This document shows positions 8,021 through 17,042 of a DNA stretch of 43,785 nt, piece by piece. Below the pieces are notes generated by a model, which was not told where the DNA came from, did no database searches, and worked only from the letters and a program-made list of their open reading frames with translations. The stretch spans positions 1 to 43,785 of the forward strand of contig NZ_JAFFPR010000005.1 in NCBI RefSeq assembly GCF_016918735.1, read 5' to 3'. Source of the stretch: Leptospira abararensis. GTDB lineage: Bacteria > Spirochaetota > Leptospiria > Leptospirales > Leptospiraceae. Position 1 is the first letter of the stretch. Every line of letters begins with the position of its first letter. Made by a program: the position numbers and the translations under genes.

Positions 8021-11000
8021 ATGCGCGTTCGAGGAATTTTTACAATTCTCGTTCTCATCTCTTTGGCAGTTGTGGGTTGTTCCCGCAAAAAGAAATCCAT
8101 GCCGTTTTGGTTCCTACTCGGGACTGGTGGTGCTGTCTCTGATGCAAGTGCTGGTGCTTTGACTCCTCCCGATTCTAATGGTGTTCCCCTTCCTACTCCC
8201 GGTGATTCTGTCGGAGTGACAGATCCTGATGAAGTCCCAGGCAACAATTCTGAACAAGAAGTTCCTAACCATGGTCCCGCTCGTGTGATGGGAACCATCG
8301 TTCCTGTGGTTTCGGGTGTTCCTGCTAATATTATTTGCGGAAACCCTGGAGCGCCCCAATCTCCTGGATGTATTGATCTTACTTTAATCTCTGTTAGGAT
8401 TGAGGTTGCCAATGGAGAGACAAACACTCTCGTTGCTTCAATCAATGCAGAATCCAATGGAAAATTCCAATTTGATTTAACTGACCTTCCTAATAACAAC
8501 TATCGTGTGTTAATTAATACAGGATATGGACTCAACTATACATACCAAGACTTTTCATTTGTTTTTGATCCTACACAAAATCCTTATACCCTAGTCAATG
8601 TCGGAAATCTTCTCGCAGAACGTTTGTATTATGGGCAAGGTCCTGCGCAGTTTACTGGTATAGTCACAAGCCCTGGATTTTCTGGTAGTAGTGTCACTGT
8701 GCCTGCAGGTCCCATTGCTGGAATTACTGTTTCTATCCTGGATGCCAACGGAAACACAGTAGGAACAGGGGTGACCAATTCCAATGGATCCTATGTTATT
8801 TCTATCAACCCATTGCCTAACGGAAATTATACGGTTGTGTATTCTGGAGATTCTGTAGAAGTTTCTGGTCAACCTTTTGCCAATACTACAGAGTTCATTC
8901 ATTTTACCTTTCCTGGTACCAATCCAAACACAGTGGCACAAGTGGATTTGGGAGAAACAAGCCTTCCTTGGATGGCAGCAACGGAAAGTGATCTTCACCT
9001 GACGGGAAATATTATTAATGGTGCCATTCCTTCCGATTCCACTACAGCGTTCACAATCAAATTAAAGAACGAACAAGGCGCCGTTTTACAAACAGTGCAA
9101 ATTACGGGGAATGGGGGTTTTGCCATTGAAGGAAGTGATCTTACTAACGGTGTGTATTATCTAGAAGTAACCAACCCTGTTTTTTATACTGTCTCTAGAT
9201 CCTTTTTGTTTACTGCTTCTCCGACGGGGGGAACCAAAAATGTAGCTCTGACAGATCCGATCTACATCGTTGCAAAACCTTCGCTTGTTACCGGCTTTGT
9301 AAAAGATTCTGGTGGAAATCATGTGGCAGGAACTGTGATCAATGTAAGGCCTTCGGCAAACCAAGCCCCATCTCGTCTTTTGTATTTAAAAGATGATCCT
9401 ACTTTAGGAAACGCCATCAAACTTTGGATTGTGGAAGCACTGAGTGCAGTCGCTGGAACTAATTGTTCTTTAAACCAAGCAGGTTCTATTTGTTCTTGTG
9501 CAGTGAATCCGACTGCTTCTTGTTTGGCGGCTGTGCAAGGGCCCGGTCCTTGGGTTTACCAAACTTATGGAAACAAACTTTATGAAGTAAATCCAACAAC
9601 TAAGGAAGTTTCGTTTCTTGGAGCTAGTGGTCTTTGGGCTTATTATATTTCGGCCCCTGGATTTGAAAATTACTGCGGATCCAATGCCTCTCCCTGTTCT
9701 TCCTATCCATTACAAGTGAGTTTGAACGGTGGTAACTTCAATGCGGGAACGATTTCATTGACATCGATTGCAGCTCGTTCCCAAATCCTTGGATCTATTT
9801 CCGTTCGTGATACAGCACCCACTTCGAGCGCCGTCCATACAAACCAATCAGGACTTTTTGTTGTATTACTCGGGAACACTTCTCTAGACGGATCCAGTCT
9901 TGCTCATATCACAACCACTTCTGCTGGCCAGTTTAGTTTTGGTGGTAGTTCCTATGTGGTGACTTTACCTGCGATTCTTCCGGTCCCTTTTACCAATGAT
10001 GAATCGGGTCGTGTGGGTTATGCTTTGTATCAATTAGGTTCTGGCCTTGCGACAACCCTTTCGCAAACACCAGGTGTGGCTCGAGCAAATGATAACACTG
10101 CATCGATTGATATCATCAATGGAGACGAATACAATTTCCGCCAAAGTTCCTACCAACTCATCGTTGTGGACCGAGTGGCGCCGACTTACCAATCCAGTTA
10201 TTTATCTTCCGCCAGCCTACGTGTAGATACTTCTACTATAGCTACAAACCAATATGCATCTAGTCCCGCAGTGTTTACTGTGAATGGAGTGGTAATGCAC
10301 AGTCCAAGAGCTACTGTAACTGGTGTTGTCACTGACGCAGTATCCACTCAAAATGTAAGTGGAGCCACTGTGACTCTTGGCCGATTGGTTGGTGGAAATT
10401 TTTCCGCTGATGTTCACCGTGACTGTTCGGGTGGATTTGATTCTCCGAATTGTTCTGTTTCCTCCGCAAGGACTTCCGGCTCTGACCAAGTGGTTGGTTC
10501 TGTGACTTCACAATCAAACGGAAGTTATAGCTTTCCTTTTCTTTCTCCTGGGTCATACCAACTTCGTGTGGAAAAAAATGGAATCACCACTTACTTCCCT
10601 GTAGAAGTAGGAACTGGTGGTGGCACTGTCGTTGTAAACACGCCTGTCATTACTAATGATGGTCGTGGTCATCTAACAGGATCAGTACGAACTCCTGGTG
10701 GATTTTCATTCCTTGGAACTTATTCCTTAGAGATTGTAGATCCGAATGGAGGCACACGCCGTCCATCAGCAGGGGTACAACCGACTTCCATTGCCACGGG
10801 AGCCACAATATTTTCCAATGCAAGCCAATACACAATCTTTAATATCAACGCGGGTCGTTGGAAGGTTCGTTTTGTTTCTGCTGGTTACCAAACAGTTGAA
10901 GGAATTGTAGATATTCAAGCAGATGTCACCACAAATTTTGATATCATTACTTTTGTTCCAGGAAGCCAAACCAGCGGATCCATTTCCGGAAGGGCTTTGT

Positions 11001-11752
11001 CGGCACTCTACAATACTGGAGTTTGTAACCTAACAGCACGGATTCGACCAGGTGTAAACGTAAAGTCTGGTCCTTATGCAATCGATGCCAATGGAGTGAC
11101 CATAACTTCTGTTAAAACTTCTACTGATGGTTCTTATGTGATTCCATCGGTTCCTCCAGGTAACTATACTTTAGAAGTATCAGGTGCAGGAAAAAGAGGG
11201 GATTGTACTTCCGTTCAGGAAAGTTATTTAACTACTTACCGAACCGTAGTTTCCGCAGGATCAGAAACACCGGCAAACCAAAACATACTTGTGACTCCTA
11301 TCCTTCCTGACAACGAAATGCGAGTGGTGCTTTCTTGGGGTGCCAAACCTCGCGATTTGGATTCCCACCTGCAATATGGAAATTCTGCGAATGATCGCAT
11401 CGTTTGGAATAATAAAACTCCACTCGGTGCAGGCAATGGAAGTTTGGATTATGATATCACAACGGGTTATGGTCCAGAAACCATCACCCTCCAAGGATCT
11501 GTTTGGAACCAACCCAATCGTTATTACAGTATTTACAATTGGTCTGGGGAAGCCCTTATGGGAATTTCTGGGGCAAATGTTCGGATCTTTAAAGGAAGTG
11601 TAGGAGAGGTGAGAAACTACTCCATAGCTCCAAATCATTCCAATCGTTGGTGGAAAATCTTTTGTATCGCACAAGACAAATCCATTTCTGATGTGGGGAC
11701 GGCAGGTTGCACGGCTTCCAACTTTATTGAAAGATCCATGTATTCTCGTTAG
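8021..11752 (+). CDS. Large lipoprotein with repeated carboxypeptidase-regulatory-like domains and a YfaP-type C-terminus
   Basis: This is a 1243-residue lipoprotein. The signal peptide ends in the lipobox LAVVGC (Cys at about 20) followed by basic residues. After a Pro/Gly/Ser-rich linker, the chain consists of many Ig-like beta modules with the carboxypeptidase-regulatory hallmark of a Gly-x-Tyr strand followed by a PxGxY turn: SNGKFQFDLTDLP near 144, SNGSYVISINPLP near 253, SNGSYSFPFLSPG near 832 and TDGSYVIPSVPPG near 1035. The last 140 residues start with VVLSWGAKPRDLDSHL, the signature of YfaP/DUF2135-type domains, possible metal- or ligand-binding folds. It is probably a surface or periplasmic adhesin-like scaffold; this is inference. 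Few charged residues occur. A strong terminator follows. Confidence 0.85.
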   Translation: MRVRGIFTILVLISLAVVGCSRKKKSMPFWFLLGTGGAVSDASAGALTPPDSNGVPLPTPGDSVGVTDPDEVPGNNSEQEVPNHGPARVMGTIVPVVSGVPANIICGNPGAPQSPGCIDLTLISVRIEVANGETNTLVASINAESNGKFQFDLTDLPNNNYRVLINTGYGLNYTYQDFSFVFDPTQNPYTLVNVGNLLAERLYYGQGPAQFTGIVTSPGFSGSSVTVPAGPIAGITVSILDANGNTVGTGVTNSNGSYVISINPLPNGNYTVVYSGDSVEVSGQPFANTTEFIHFTFPGTNPNTVAQVDLGETSLPWMAATESDLHLTGNIINGAIPSDSTTAFTIKLKNEQGAVLQTVQITGNGGFAIEGSDLTNGVYYLEVTNPVFYTVSRSFLFTASPTGGTKNVALTDPIYIVAKPSLVTGFVKDSGGNHVAGTVINVRPSANQAPSRLLYLKDDPTLGNAIKLWIVEALSAVAGTNCSLNQAGSICSCAVNPTASCLAAVQGPGPWVYQTYGNKLYEVNPTTKEVSFLGASGLWAYYISAPGFENYCGSNASPCSSYPLQVSLNGGNFNAGTISLTSIAARSQILGSISVRDTAPTSSAVHTNQSGLFVVLLGNTSLDGSSLAHITTTSAGQFSFGGSSYVVTLPAILPVPFTNDESGRVGYALYQLGSGLATTLSQTPGVARANDNTASIDIINGDEYNFRQSSYQLIVVDRVAPTYQSSYLSSASLRVDTSTIATNQYASSPAVFTVNGVVMHSPRATVTGVVTDAVSTQNVSGATVTLGRLVGGNFSADVHRDCSGGFDSPNCSVSSARTSGSDQVVGSVTSQSNGSYSFPFLSPGSYQLRVEKNGITTYFPVEVGTGGGTVVVNTPVITNDGRGHLTGSVRTPGGFSFLGTYSLEIVDPNGGTRRPSAGVQPTSIATGATIFSNASQYTIFNINAGRWKVRFVSAGYQTVEGIVDIQADVTTNFDIITFVPGSQTSGSISGRALSALYNTGVCNLTARIRPGVNVKSGPYAIDANGVTITSVKTSTDGSYVIPSVPPGNYTLEVSGAGKRGDCTSVQESYLTTYRTVVSAGSETPANQNILVTPILPDNEMRVVLSWGAKPRDLDSHLQYGNSANDRIVWNNKTPLGAGNGSLDYDITTGYGPETITLQGSVWNQPNRYYSIYNWSGEALMGISGANVRIFKGSVGEVRNYSIAPNHSNRWWKIFCIAQDKSISDVGTAGCTASNFIERSMYSR

Positions 11753-11851
11753 ATGGTAATATTTGATAAGCTGTAGCCAAGTTTGGATATAGCTTGAGCT
11801 TGGTTTTTGCGGATAGAGGACTATTCGTAATCTGAATCAATCAAAATTGAA

Positions 11852-12634
11852 TTAGGAAAGGACAGTAACGGAATACTGTCCTTTTTTTTCGTTTACTTGG
11901 AGTTCCAAATCATAGAGATCTGATAGGTTTTTGTCCGTTAATACTTTGTTTTTCTCTCCAAAGCTAAGAACTTTCCCTTCTTTCATTAATAGTACTTTGG
12001 AAAAGTCTTCTGGAATTTCTTCAATTCTATGAGTGATAAGAATCCTTGTTAGATGAGGGTTATTGGTTTTTAATTGCGATAGTGATTTTCCAAAATCAGT
12101 CCTTGCTGTGATGTCTAAGGTGGCGGTGGGTTCATCCAAAACGAGGATTTCTTTTCCCACGCCAAATGCCCGCAAAAGTAAAACCTTCATTTTTTCCCCA
12201 GAAGAAAGTGTGCTATAGGTTTGGTCGATTTTATGACCAAGGCCTATGGAATGTAACAGGGATTCTGCGGTTTGCTGTTGTATTTTTGTTGGTTCTTTGT
12301 AAAGGCCTAGGGTTCCAATCACACCGGTGAGAACCATTTCAAAAGTAGTGAGCCTTTGTAATAAGGATTCTTGGTGGCCTGGTTGTACCATTCCAATTCG
12401 ATTTTGTAAAGGTGCCATTGGTGTTTCGCCATATGTTTCCCCGAAGGCAGATATGGAACCTGTTGTGGGCCAAGAATAACCGAAAAGAAGGTTGATAAGA
12501 GTTGTTTTTCCCGCACCATTGCGGCCAATGATGGCTAAAGAATCTCCTTGGTTTAAGGAAAAATTGATTTGCTCTAATATCTTTTTGTCGTTTCTAACAA
12601 ATGAAACAGAATCAAAAAGAATTACTTCACTCAT
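11852..12634 (-). CDS. ABC transporter ATP-binding protein
   Basis: This 260-residue ATPase has all nucleotide-binding motifs: Walker A IGRNGAGKTT, Q-loop near MVQPGHQE, signature TLSSGEKMK, Walker B EILVLDEPTATLD and the switch histidine in ILITHRIEEIP. The layout resembles the YlmA or ModF-like single-domain ATPases. No permease or binding protein is adjacent, so the partner is unknown, and it could serve in a non-transport role. The start at 12634 is set by an 8-base overlap (ATGAGTGA) with the stop of the HDOD gene; the longer in-frame start would lie inside that gene. The last codons overlap the terminator of the facing lipoprotein gene. Confidence 0.9.
   Translation of the reverse strand: MSEVILFDSVSFVRNDKKILEQINFSLNQGDSLAIIGRNGAGKTTLINLLFGYSWPTTGSISAFGETYGETPMAPLQNRIGMVQPGHQESLLQRLTTFEMVLTGVIGTLGLYKEPTKIQQQTAESLLHSIGLGHKIDQTYSTLSSGEKMKVLLLRAFGVGKEILVLDEPTATLDITARTDFGKSLSQLKTNNPHLTRILITHRIEEIPEDFSKVLLMKEGKVLSFGEKNKVLTDKNLSDLYDLELQVNEKKGQYSVTVLS
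11860..11889 (+). terminator. Rho-independent terminator of the large lipoprotein gene
   Basis: GGACAGTA (11860-11867) and TACTGTCC (11874-11881) form an 8-bp stem with a six-base loop, followed by eight T residues (11882-11889). It lies about 108 bases after the lipoprotein stop and inside the last codons of the convergent ABC ATPase gene. Confidence 0.9.
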
Positions 12635-14120
12635 TTGATTTTTTGAATAGGAGTTCAATTTTAGTAACGGCTGCAGAAAACACATCGATATTATCTAAAT
12701 TAAACTTTGCGAGTAAGTTTTTATCAATGGCATAGAAACCTTTTTTCTGTTCATGGTAATCGGCCATCATATTAGCCATATAAATGACTTCTACAAGGTC
12801 ACGCAATTCCGGTGGTGCTAAAAATGGTTTATGATGGTATTCGATAGCCACACGAAGGTCGAGAGGAAATTCCCATTTTTCGGCAAGAAGAGCACCGAGT
12901 TGAGGATGACTGAGACCAATTGCCATCTCTTCCAATAAAGTTGAGTTTGCAGAATCGGCACCTCTTTGGTAGGTTTCAATTTTTTTAAAAAATCCACGGT
13001 CCACAGAAAGCAAAAGAAACTTTCCTATATCGTGTAACAAAGCACTGACGGCAATGATATCGGCAATTTTATTTGTGTGATTATTTTCCGTTGCCAGATA
13101 CCGTGCATAATAACTGCAACGACTTGAGTGGTCCCAAACATCCATCATTTTGCCGTATTGGCCATCCATTATTTTACGAACCCCAGATACATAGAGTAGG
13201 TTCCGTAAGTTTTTCAGACCCACTACCTTCACAGCTTGTAGGATAGAACTCACTTGGCTTCTGTTCGCAAAAAAAGCGGAGTTAGAAAGTTTGAGTAAGT
13301 CTGCTGATAAGGCAGGATTTCTTTCAATTTCTTGAGAGATCATATGTAAGTCAGAATCTGGATTGTTACAAAGTAGAATGATTTTTGTAAGAGAATGAGG
13401 TAGAGGTGGTAGGCCATCAATTTCGTTTAGAAGTTTTGTTTTTAGGTCAGTTTGAATTTCTACTGGCGTAGTGACTTCCGGTACAGATAGTGTAGCGCGT
13501 GTTATTTTGTCATTTGTGAAGATTTTGAATTTTTCGGAACCAATTCCAGAATTCTTTAATAGAAGTTGGATGAGTACTAATCCTAAACCAGCTGACTCTG
13601 TACTATCCGAAACGTCAGTGAACGCATCGGAAAGGTCATTGTAGTTCTTCGCAACTTCAATCCTTCGATTAACTCGTGCTAATTCTTCTTTGGTGATGGG
13701 CGCGTTGTTTTCGACGGCAAAGTGGATGGACTTACCTTCCACTTTCATGAGTAGGCTAATGTAGTAATTTCCGCCGTCTAACCTACTTAGCTGTTCATTC
13801 CATTTCATGATGATATTTTCTTGGAATCGGGACATTCCTTTTGCATAATCACCAGAGTTTTGGATGTCTAAATTTTCTCGGGTAAAATAATCACGTTTTG
13901 CATTGGCCTTATTGGCATTCATAAGAAGCTCTTTTAAGACAGTAAAGATGACTTCTACTAAATAGAGTTTGTCCATATACCCCATTACATGGACAAGTAA
14001 TGCGTATATCTCCTGATTTTGTTCTTCTGTAACAAAGTAAAAGTTAATTCTCGATTCTTTTGCAGTTTCTAATTGAGAGATAATATCTTGAAAATTCACA
14101 AACGCTTTTTCCCGTAACAC
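12627..14120 (-). CDS. GHKL ATPase-HDOD fusion signalling protein
   Basis: This 497-residue cytoplasmic protein joins two modules. Residues about 50-215 look like a histidine-kinase-type ATPase fold: an N-box-like KELLMNANKANAKRD at 63-77 and a G-box TESAGLGLVLIQLL near 185-200. No phosphoacceptor histidine domain is evident. Residues about 235-440 are an HDOD domain, recognised by GLPPLPHSLTKI, NPALSADLLKLSNSAFF and VSALLHDIGKFLLL; the HD pair is present, although HDOD proteins are usually regulatory and not hydrolytic. GTG 14120 starts the longest frame; GTG 14099, with GGGA upstream, is an equally good start. It overlaps the ABC ATPase gene by eight bases and is transcribed divergently from a small ORF. 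Confidence 0.85.
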   Translation of the reverse strand: MLREKAFVNFQDIISQLETAKESRINFYFVTEEQNQEIYALLVHVMGYMDKLYLVEVIFTVLKELLMNANKANAKRDYFTRENLDIQNSGDYAKGMSRFQENIIMKWNEQLSRLDGGNYYISLLMKVEGKSIHFAVENNAPITKEELARVNRRIEVAKNYNDLSDAFTDVSDSTESAGLGLVLIQLLLKNSGIGSEKFKIFTNDKITRATLSVPEVTTPVEIQTDLKTKLLNEIDGLPPLPHSLTKIILLCNNPDSDLHMISQEIERNPALSADLLKLSNSAFFANRSQVSSILQAVKVVGLKNLRNLLYVSGVRKIMDGQYGKMMDVWDHSSRCSYYARYLATENNHTNKIADIIAVSALLHDIGKFLLLSVDRGFFKKIETYQRGADSANSTLLEEMAIGLSHPQLGALLAEKWEFPLDLRVAIEYHHKPFLAPPELRDLVEVIYMANMMADYHEQKKGFYAIDKNLLAKFNLDNIDVFSAAVTKIELLFKKSNE

Positions 14121-14227
14121 TCTTATATTTTAATTTCTTTTGGACGCAATAGATATTTTTTTCTCATCCAATTTCTATTTTGTCCCAGGGAAATTGTATA
14201 GTGATTACAACAGTGGAGGAAATCACT

Positions 14228-14413
14228 ATGGATATGTTAGACCAAATGAATTTGCATTTACTCATGCAAGAGAGATTGGAAAAAATTCTTGAGGATATAG
14301 AAAGAAGACCTAAGGGGAAATCCAAAAAAACAAAAGTTTTTGATCGAATTCCCGCAAACAAAGAGCGCGCTGAGTGGAATCTACAAGAGATACCGGTTCT
14401 ATTTGGTGCTTAG
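14228..14413 (+). CDS. Small hypothetical protein
   Basis: This is a 61-residue protein: an N-terminal amphipathic helix (LDQMNLHLLMQERLEKILED) followed by a basic stretch (RRPKGKSKKTK) and a polar tail. I recognise no family. The start is chosen by TGGAGGA placed seven bases before the ATG, a convincing ribosome-binding site. It is transcribed away from the HDOD gene and its last four bases overlap the end of the convergent DUF115 gene. The ribosome-binding site and clean reading frame make it a likely real gene; a nucleic-acid- or protein-binding role is only a guess from the charge. Confidence 0.6.
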   Translation: MDMLDQMNLHLLMQERLEKILEDIERRPKGKSKKTKVFDRIPANKERAEWNLQEIPVLFGA

Positions 14414-15720
14414 CTTAGTGAAAACCGCAACCAAGTGGTGAGGGTTTTTCGATGGATGATGCCGGAATGGTCTTGGTTGGCCCACTTTGCCAATTCCGCT
14501 AATGATGGGGGAAAACCCTGAAAAGATTGCAATAATTGCGTTGTTTTATATTTAGTTTGGAAACTTTTTTCTTTGGATTCGGAGAGAAACTGAATGTTTT
14601 GTTTAGATTCCTTTTGATTCAGCTCATTCCAAGCAATCTGATTTTTCCCTTTCCTTTCACCAGAATACAAACGTTTGGTGGTAAGTTCTAAACTTTTTTT
14701 CCGATTGGTTTCTGGTAAATAAAATCTTTCGTATCCGGTCCCCGCACAATGGGACTTCCCTCGTTCTGCCAAATAACTAACACCGCTCACAAAAAATTCT
14801 CTGTTTTCGATATTCTCTGTTATCGATAAAACCATACCGAGTAAATTCAAACTAGGGTTGGAATAATGAGGCCATTGTTTTCCAATTTTTTCCCGAAATA
14901 AATGTTCCAAAATTTGGTCTAGAGGGTGGCCTGTATTTACTAAAATTTTGGGATTTGTTAGATCAAAAATATAACTCGATCCACCTAACCAAGTAATAAT
15001 GGGAATATGTCTCGGTATATTTAATAAAAAATGATAAGCGGTTCCCCGCCCAGAATCAAATGAAACTATATAATCGGGGATCAAATCATTTGTTAGCAAG
15101 AATCCAAGGGCGGTGTCACTGGAAAAAATAAGAAAGGACTCCCGTTCTTTCTGAATGGTTTTCAAATCCAATTCCAACCCTGGACTTGCTCCCACAAATA
15201 AAACTCTGGTTTTATTTGATGTAAAGTATTGGAACCATTGAATACTTCTATCGTTATAGAATAGTGTGATTCGATTTTTTAAGTAGTTATGAGTCCATAA
15301 CCTCTGGAAATGTTGGATTGTGTTTTGGTTGACCCCATCGGAAAGAAACTGCGATCGAAAAGCCTTGCTGCATTTGCTCACCAGTTCAGGAAAAATTCGT
15401 TCGTAACTAGGAGTAATGTACAAACTCCATTTGGAAAGAGCTGATGGGGATGTATTCGAGATGTTTTGGACTTTGTTTTTTAGTTCCGACCAATTTGGGG
15501 ATAATCCATCGACAAAAAATACAGAAATTCCTTTGGTTTTTGCAAGATTTTCCCAACTTTTTATTTCTGTTTGGAATTCATTTAATTCAAAAATTTCATT
15601 ATATGGTTCCCAAAAAACAATGATTTGGTGGTCCTTTGGGTTTTCTACAAAAGAGCGGACATTGTGTAAGGCACCTACACCTAGGATAACAGGAATGGAA
15701 TCTGTGTGAAGGGAAGACAA
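14410..15720 (-). CDS. MptE-like/DUF115 family protein (motility-associated Maf-type)
   Basis: Translated from the first standard start (TTG 15720) it has 436 residues. The centre carries the DUF115/MptE-like signature: VLFVGASPGLELDLKTI near 170-186, then FSSDTALGFLLTNDLIPDYIVSFDSG, patterned like 6-hydroxymethylpterin pyrophosphokinase-like and Maf glycosyltransferase proteins. Maf proteins are known to glycosylate flagellins, but this cannot be shown here. The frame stays open for 40 more codons upstream, to the stop of the acidic-protein gene. Those codons read as good coding sequence with family-like YLHSKVSPEKEA, so the real protein is probably longer and starts at a non-standard codon (see the findings). 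It is 120 bases behind the acidic-protein gene on the same strand. Confidence 0.8.
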   Translation of the reverse strand: MSSLHTDSIPVILGVGALHNVRSFVENPKDHQIIVFWEPYNEIFELNEFQTEIKSWENLAKTKGISVFFVDGLSPNWSELKNKVQNISNTSPSALSKWSLYITPSYERIFPELVSKCSKAFRSQFLSDGVNQNTIQHFQRLWTHNYLKNRITLFYNDRSIQWFQYFTSNKTRVLFVGASPGLELDLKTIQKERESFLIFSSDTALGFLLTNDLIPDYIVSFDSGRGTAYHFLLNIPRHIPIITWLGGSSYIFDLTNPKILVNTGHPLDQILEHLFREKIGKQWPHYSNPSLNLLGMVLSITENIENREFFVSGVSYLAERGKSHCAGTGYERFYLPETNRKKSLELTTKRLYSGERKGKNQIAWNELNQKESKQNIQFLSESKEKSFQTKYKTTQLLQSFQGFPPSLAELAKWANQDHSGIIHRKTLTTWLRFSLS

Positions 15721-15840
15721 AAATCGGGAAGCCTCCTTTTCAGGGGAGACTTTCGAATGTAGGTAAAAATTGTCGGGAGTTTGAAAATTATAGAGGAGTT
15801 TGTTTTGAAAGTGAGGGATTAGAGGAATGGGAGTAACCTC

Positions 15841-16314
15841 TTAGTCCTCTTCTTCCTCATCAGTTTCTGCTTCGTCATCGGAGTCGTCGTCGAAATCGTC
15901 ATCATCGTCGTCGTCCTCTTCTTCCTCTGCTTCATCACCAAATTCATCCTCAAAACCATCTTCGAGTTCTGGTTTACGAGCTTCTTCTTCAGGGATAAAA
16001 TCTTCTTCAATATCTTCTTCTGCATGAGGAGCAAAAGACGCTCCTGCAGTAGAAGTAACTCCAGCCAACTTGTCTTTTTCTGCTTGGAGAATCGCTTTTT
16101 CTTCAGAGGAAAGGTATTTCCACTGAACCATATCATTGGTGAGTGCGTATAATGCTTGAACCGTTAATTTACGGTTTTTTAATTTTTTTGGGAGAGTGAT
16201 CTTATCAATTTTATCGATCGTGCTGAAACCGGCCACGCAAGTTTCGTATTTTTTTTCCCGGCAAAGTTCTATTAAGGATACGATATCGAAGTCTTCTTTG
16301 TGCGATTGGCTCAT
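15841..16314 (-). CDS. Protein with an extremely acidic C-terminal tail
   Basis: This 157-residue protein has an ordered-looking N-terminal half (residues 1-90, with a CREKKYETC segment and several predicted helices, basic in the KKLKNRKL region). From about residue 98 it is almost purely acidic, and the last 28 residues are Asp/Glu with only a few Phe, Ser, Ala and Thr. Such tails occur in histone-like chaperones, RNA polymerase delta subunits and metal- or nucleic-acid-mimicking proteins. I recognise no domain in the N-terminal half that would decide between these. CAGGGA lies nine bases before ATG 16314. It is followed on the same strand by the DUF115 gene. Confidence 0.75.
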   Translation of the reverse strand: MSQSHKEDFDIVSLIELCREKKYETCVAGFSTIDKIDKITLPKKLKNRKLTVQALYALTNDMVQWKYLSSEEKAILQAEKDKLAGVTSTAGASFAPHAEEDIEEDFIPEEEARKPELEDGFEDEFGDEAEEEEDDDDDDDFDDDSDDEAETDEEEED

Positions 16315-16451
16315 TTTTTTGATTCCCTGATGGAAGAGAGTGGAATGTTAGACCAGGTTGAGGGGCAGGGGTCAGATGTCAAGGTAAAGTTCGAAAACGG
16401 GCTTTACAGGCCTTCTTATAGTCCAAACCATGGGGATGGACCGTCCAATAA

Positions 16452-17042
16452 ATGGGATTTATGAAAGCCTCCCTCATCTTAACTGTTAGTTTATGTCTCA
16501 TTAGCTGTGCCCCCGCGAAATCCTCCTATTTTGGAGAGGAGTCTTGGGTTGGCCTTACCACCACTGGTGCCGAAATTTCTTTTTCCCGACTGGAAAAAGA
16601 GGAAATTGCACTCAATGTATACTCCCCCGATTGTGTTCCTTGTTGGAAAGAGATCCCAGCACTCAATCTCCTACATGCGGAAATTCAAAGTCGGTTTCCT
16701 TCGAAAGCTTTATTCATGATCGTAGATCCGTATCAAATTGTTCCAGACATCACCGAAGATCGCCCGTTTGGTGAAGTATATAAGTTGGCAAAAGAACGGA
16801 TGGAAAATGAAGTCAAAAATAGAAAAATCCTAGTTCCGATTGTATTTATGAAGCCACCTTTCCGAGTGAAAGAAGGGGGGCTCATCACGGGAACACCGGA
16901 GACAATGCTCTTTGTCACAAAACCCATGCGATTGTATTATAATTTTTTAGGATCGATCTCGGAACAAGTTTCTGCAGATCTTATTCGCAAAGATGCTAAG
17001 TTCAATTTCTTTCGCTATCAGTTTGGAATGGAATCATTATGA
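16452..17042 (+). CDS. Thioredoxin-fold lipoprotein with a CxxC motif
   Basis: This 196-residue protein has a signal peptide ending in the lipobox LISC (Cys at 19, or 16 if the second ATG at 16461 is used). After a short linker, residues about 45-70 read EEIALNVYSPDCVPCWKEIP, a thioredoxin/TlpA-like strand followed by a CVPC redox site. The remaining fold is divergent, without a clear cis-Pro region, although a GTPETMLFV stretch near 155 could be it (TP before a beta strand). It is probably a periplasmic thiol-disulfide oxidoreductase. Its stop overlaps the start of the amidotransferase gene as ATGA, so translation is coupled, an unexpected pairing. Confidence 0.8.
   Translation: MGFMKASLILTVSLCLISCAPAKSSYFGEESWVGLTTTGAEISFSRLEKEEIALNVYSPDCVPCWKEIPALNLLHAEIQSRFPSKALFMIVDPYQIVPDITEDRPFGEVYKLAKERMENEVKNRKILVPIVFMKPPFRVKEGGLITGTPETMLFVTKPMRLYYNFLGSISEQVSADLIRKDAKFNFFRYQFGMESL

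Noticed and set aside
7984..8499. Antisense 171-codon open frame over the start of the large lipoprotein gene
   Set aside because: It is the reverse complement of a strongly supported gene, has a Pro/Thr/Ser composition reflecting the other strand, and shows no ribosome-binding site or domain.
12319..12528. Second reading frame inside the ABC ATPase gene
   Set aside because: It is a shadow of the Walker A region in another frame, with no independent evidence.
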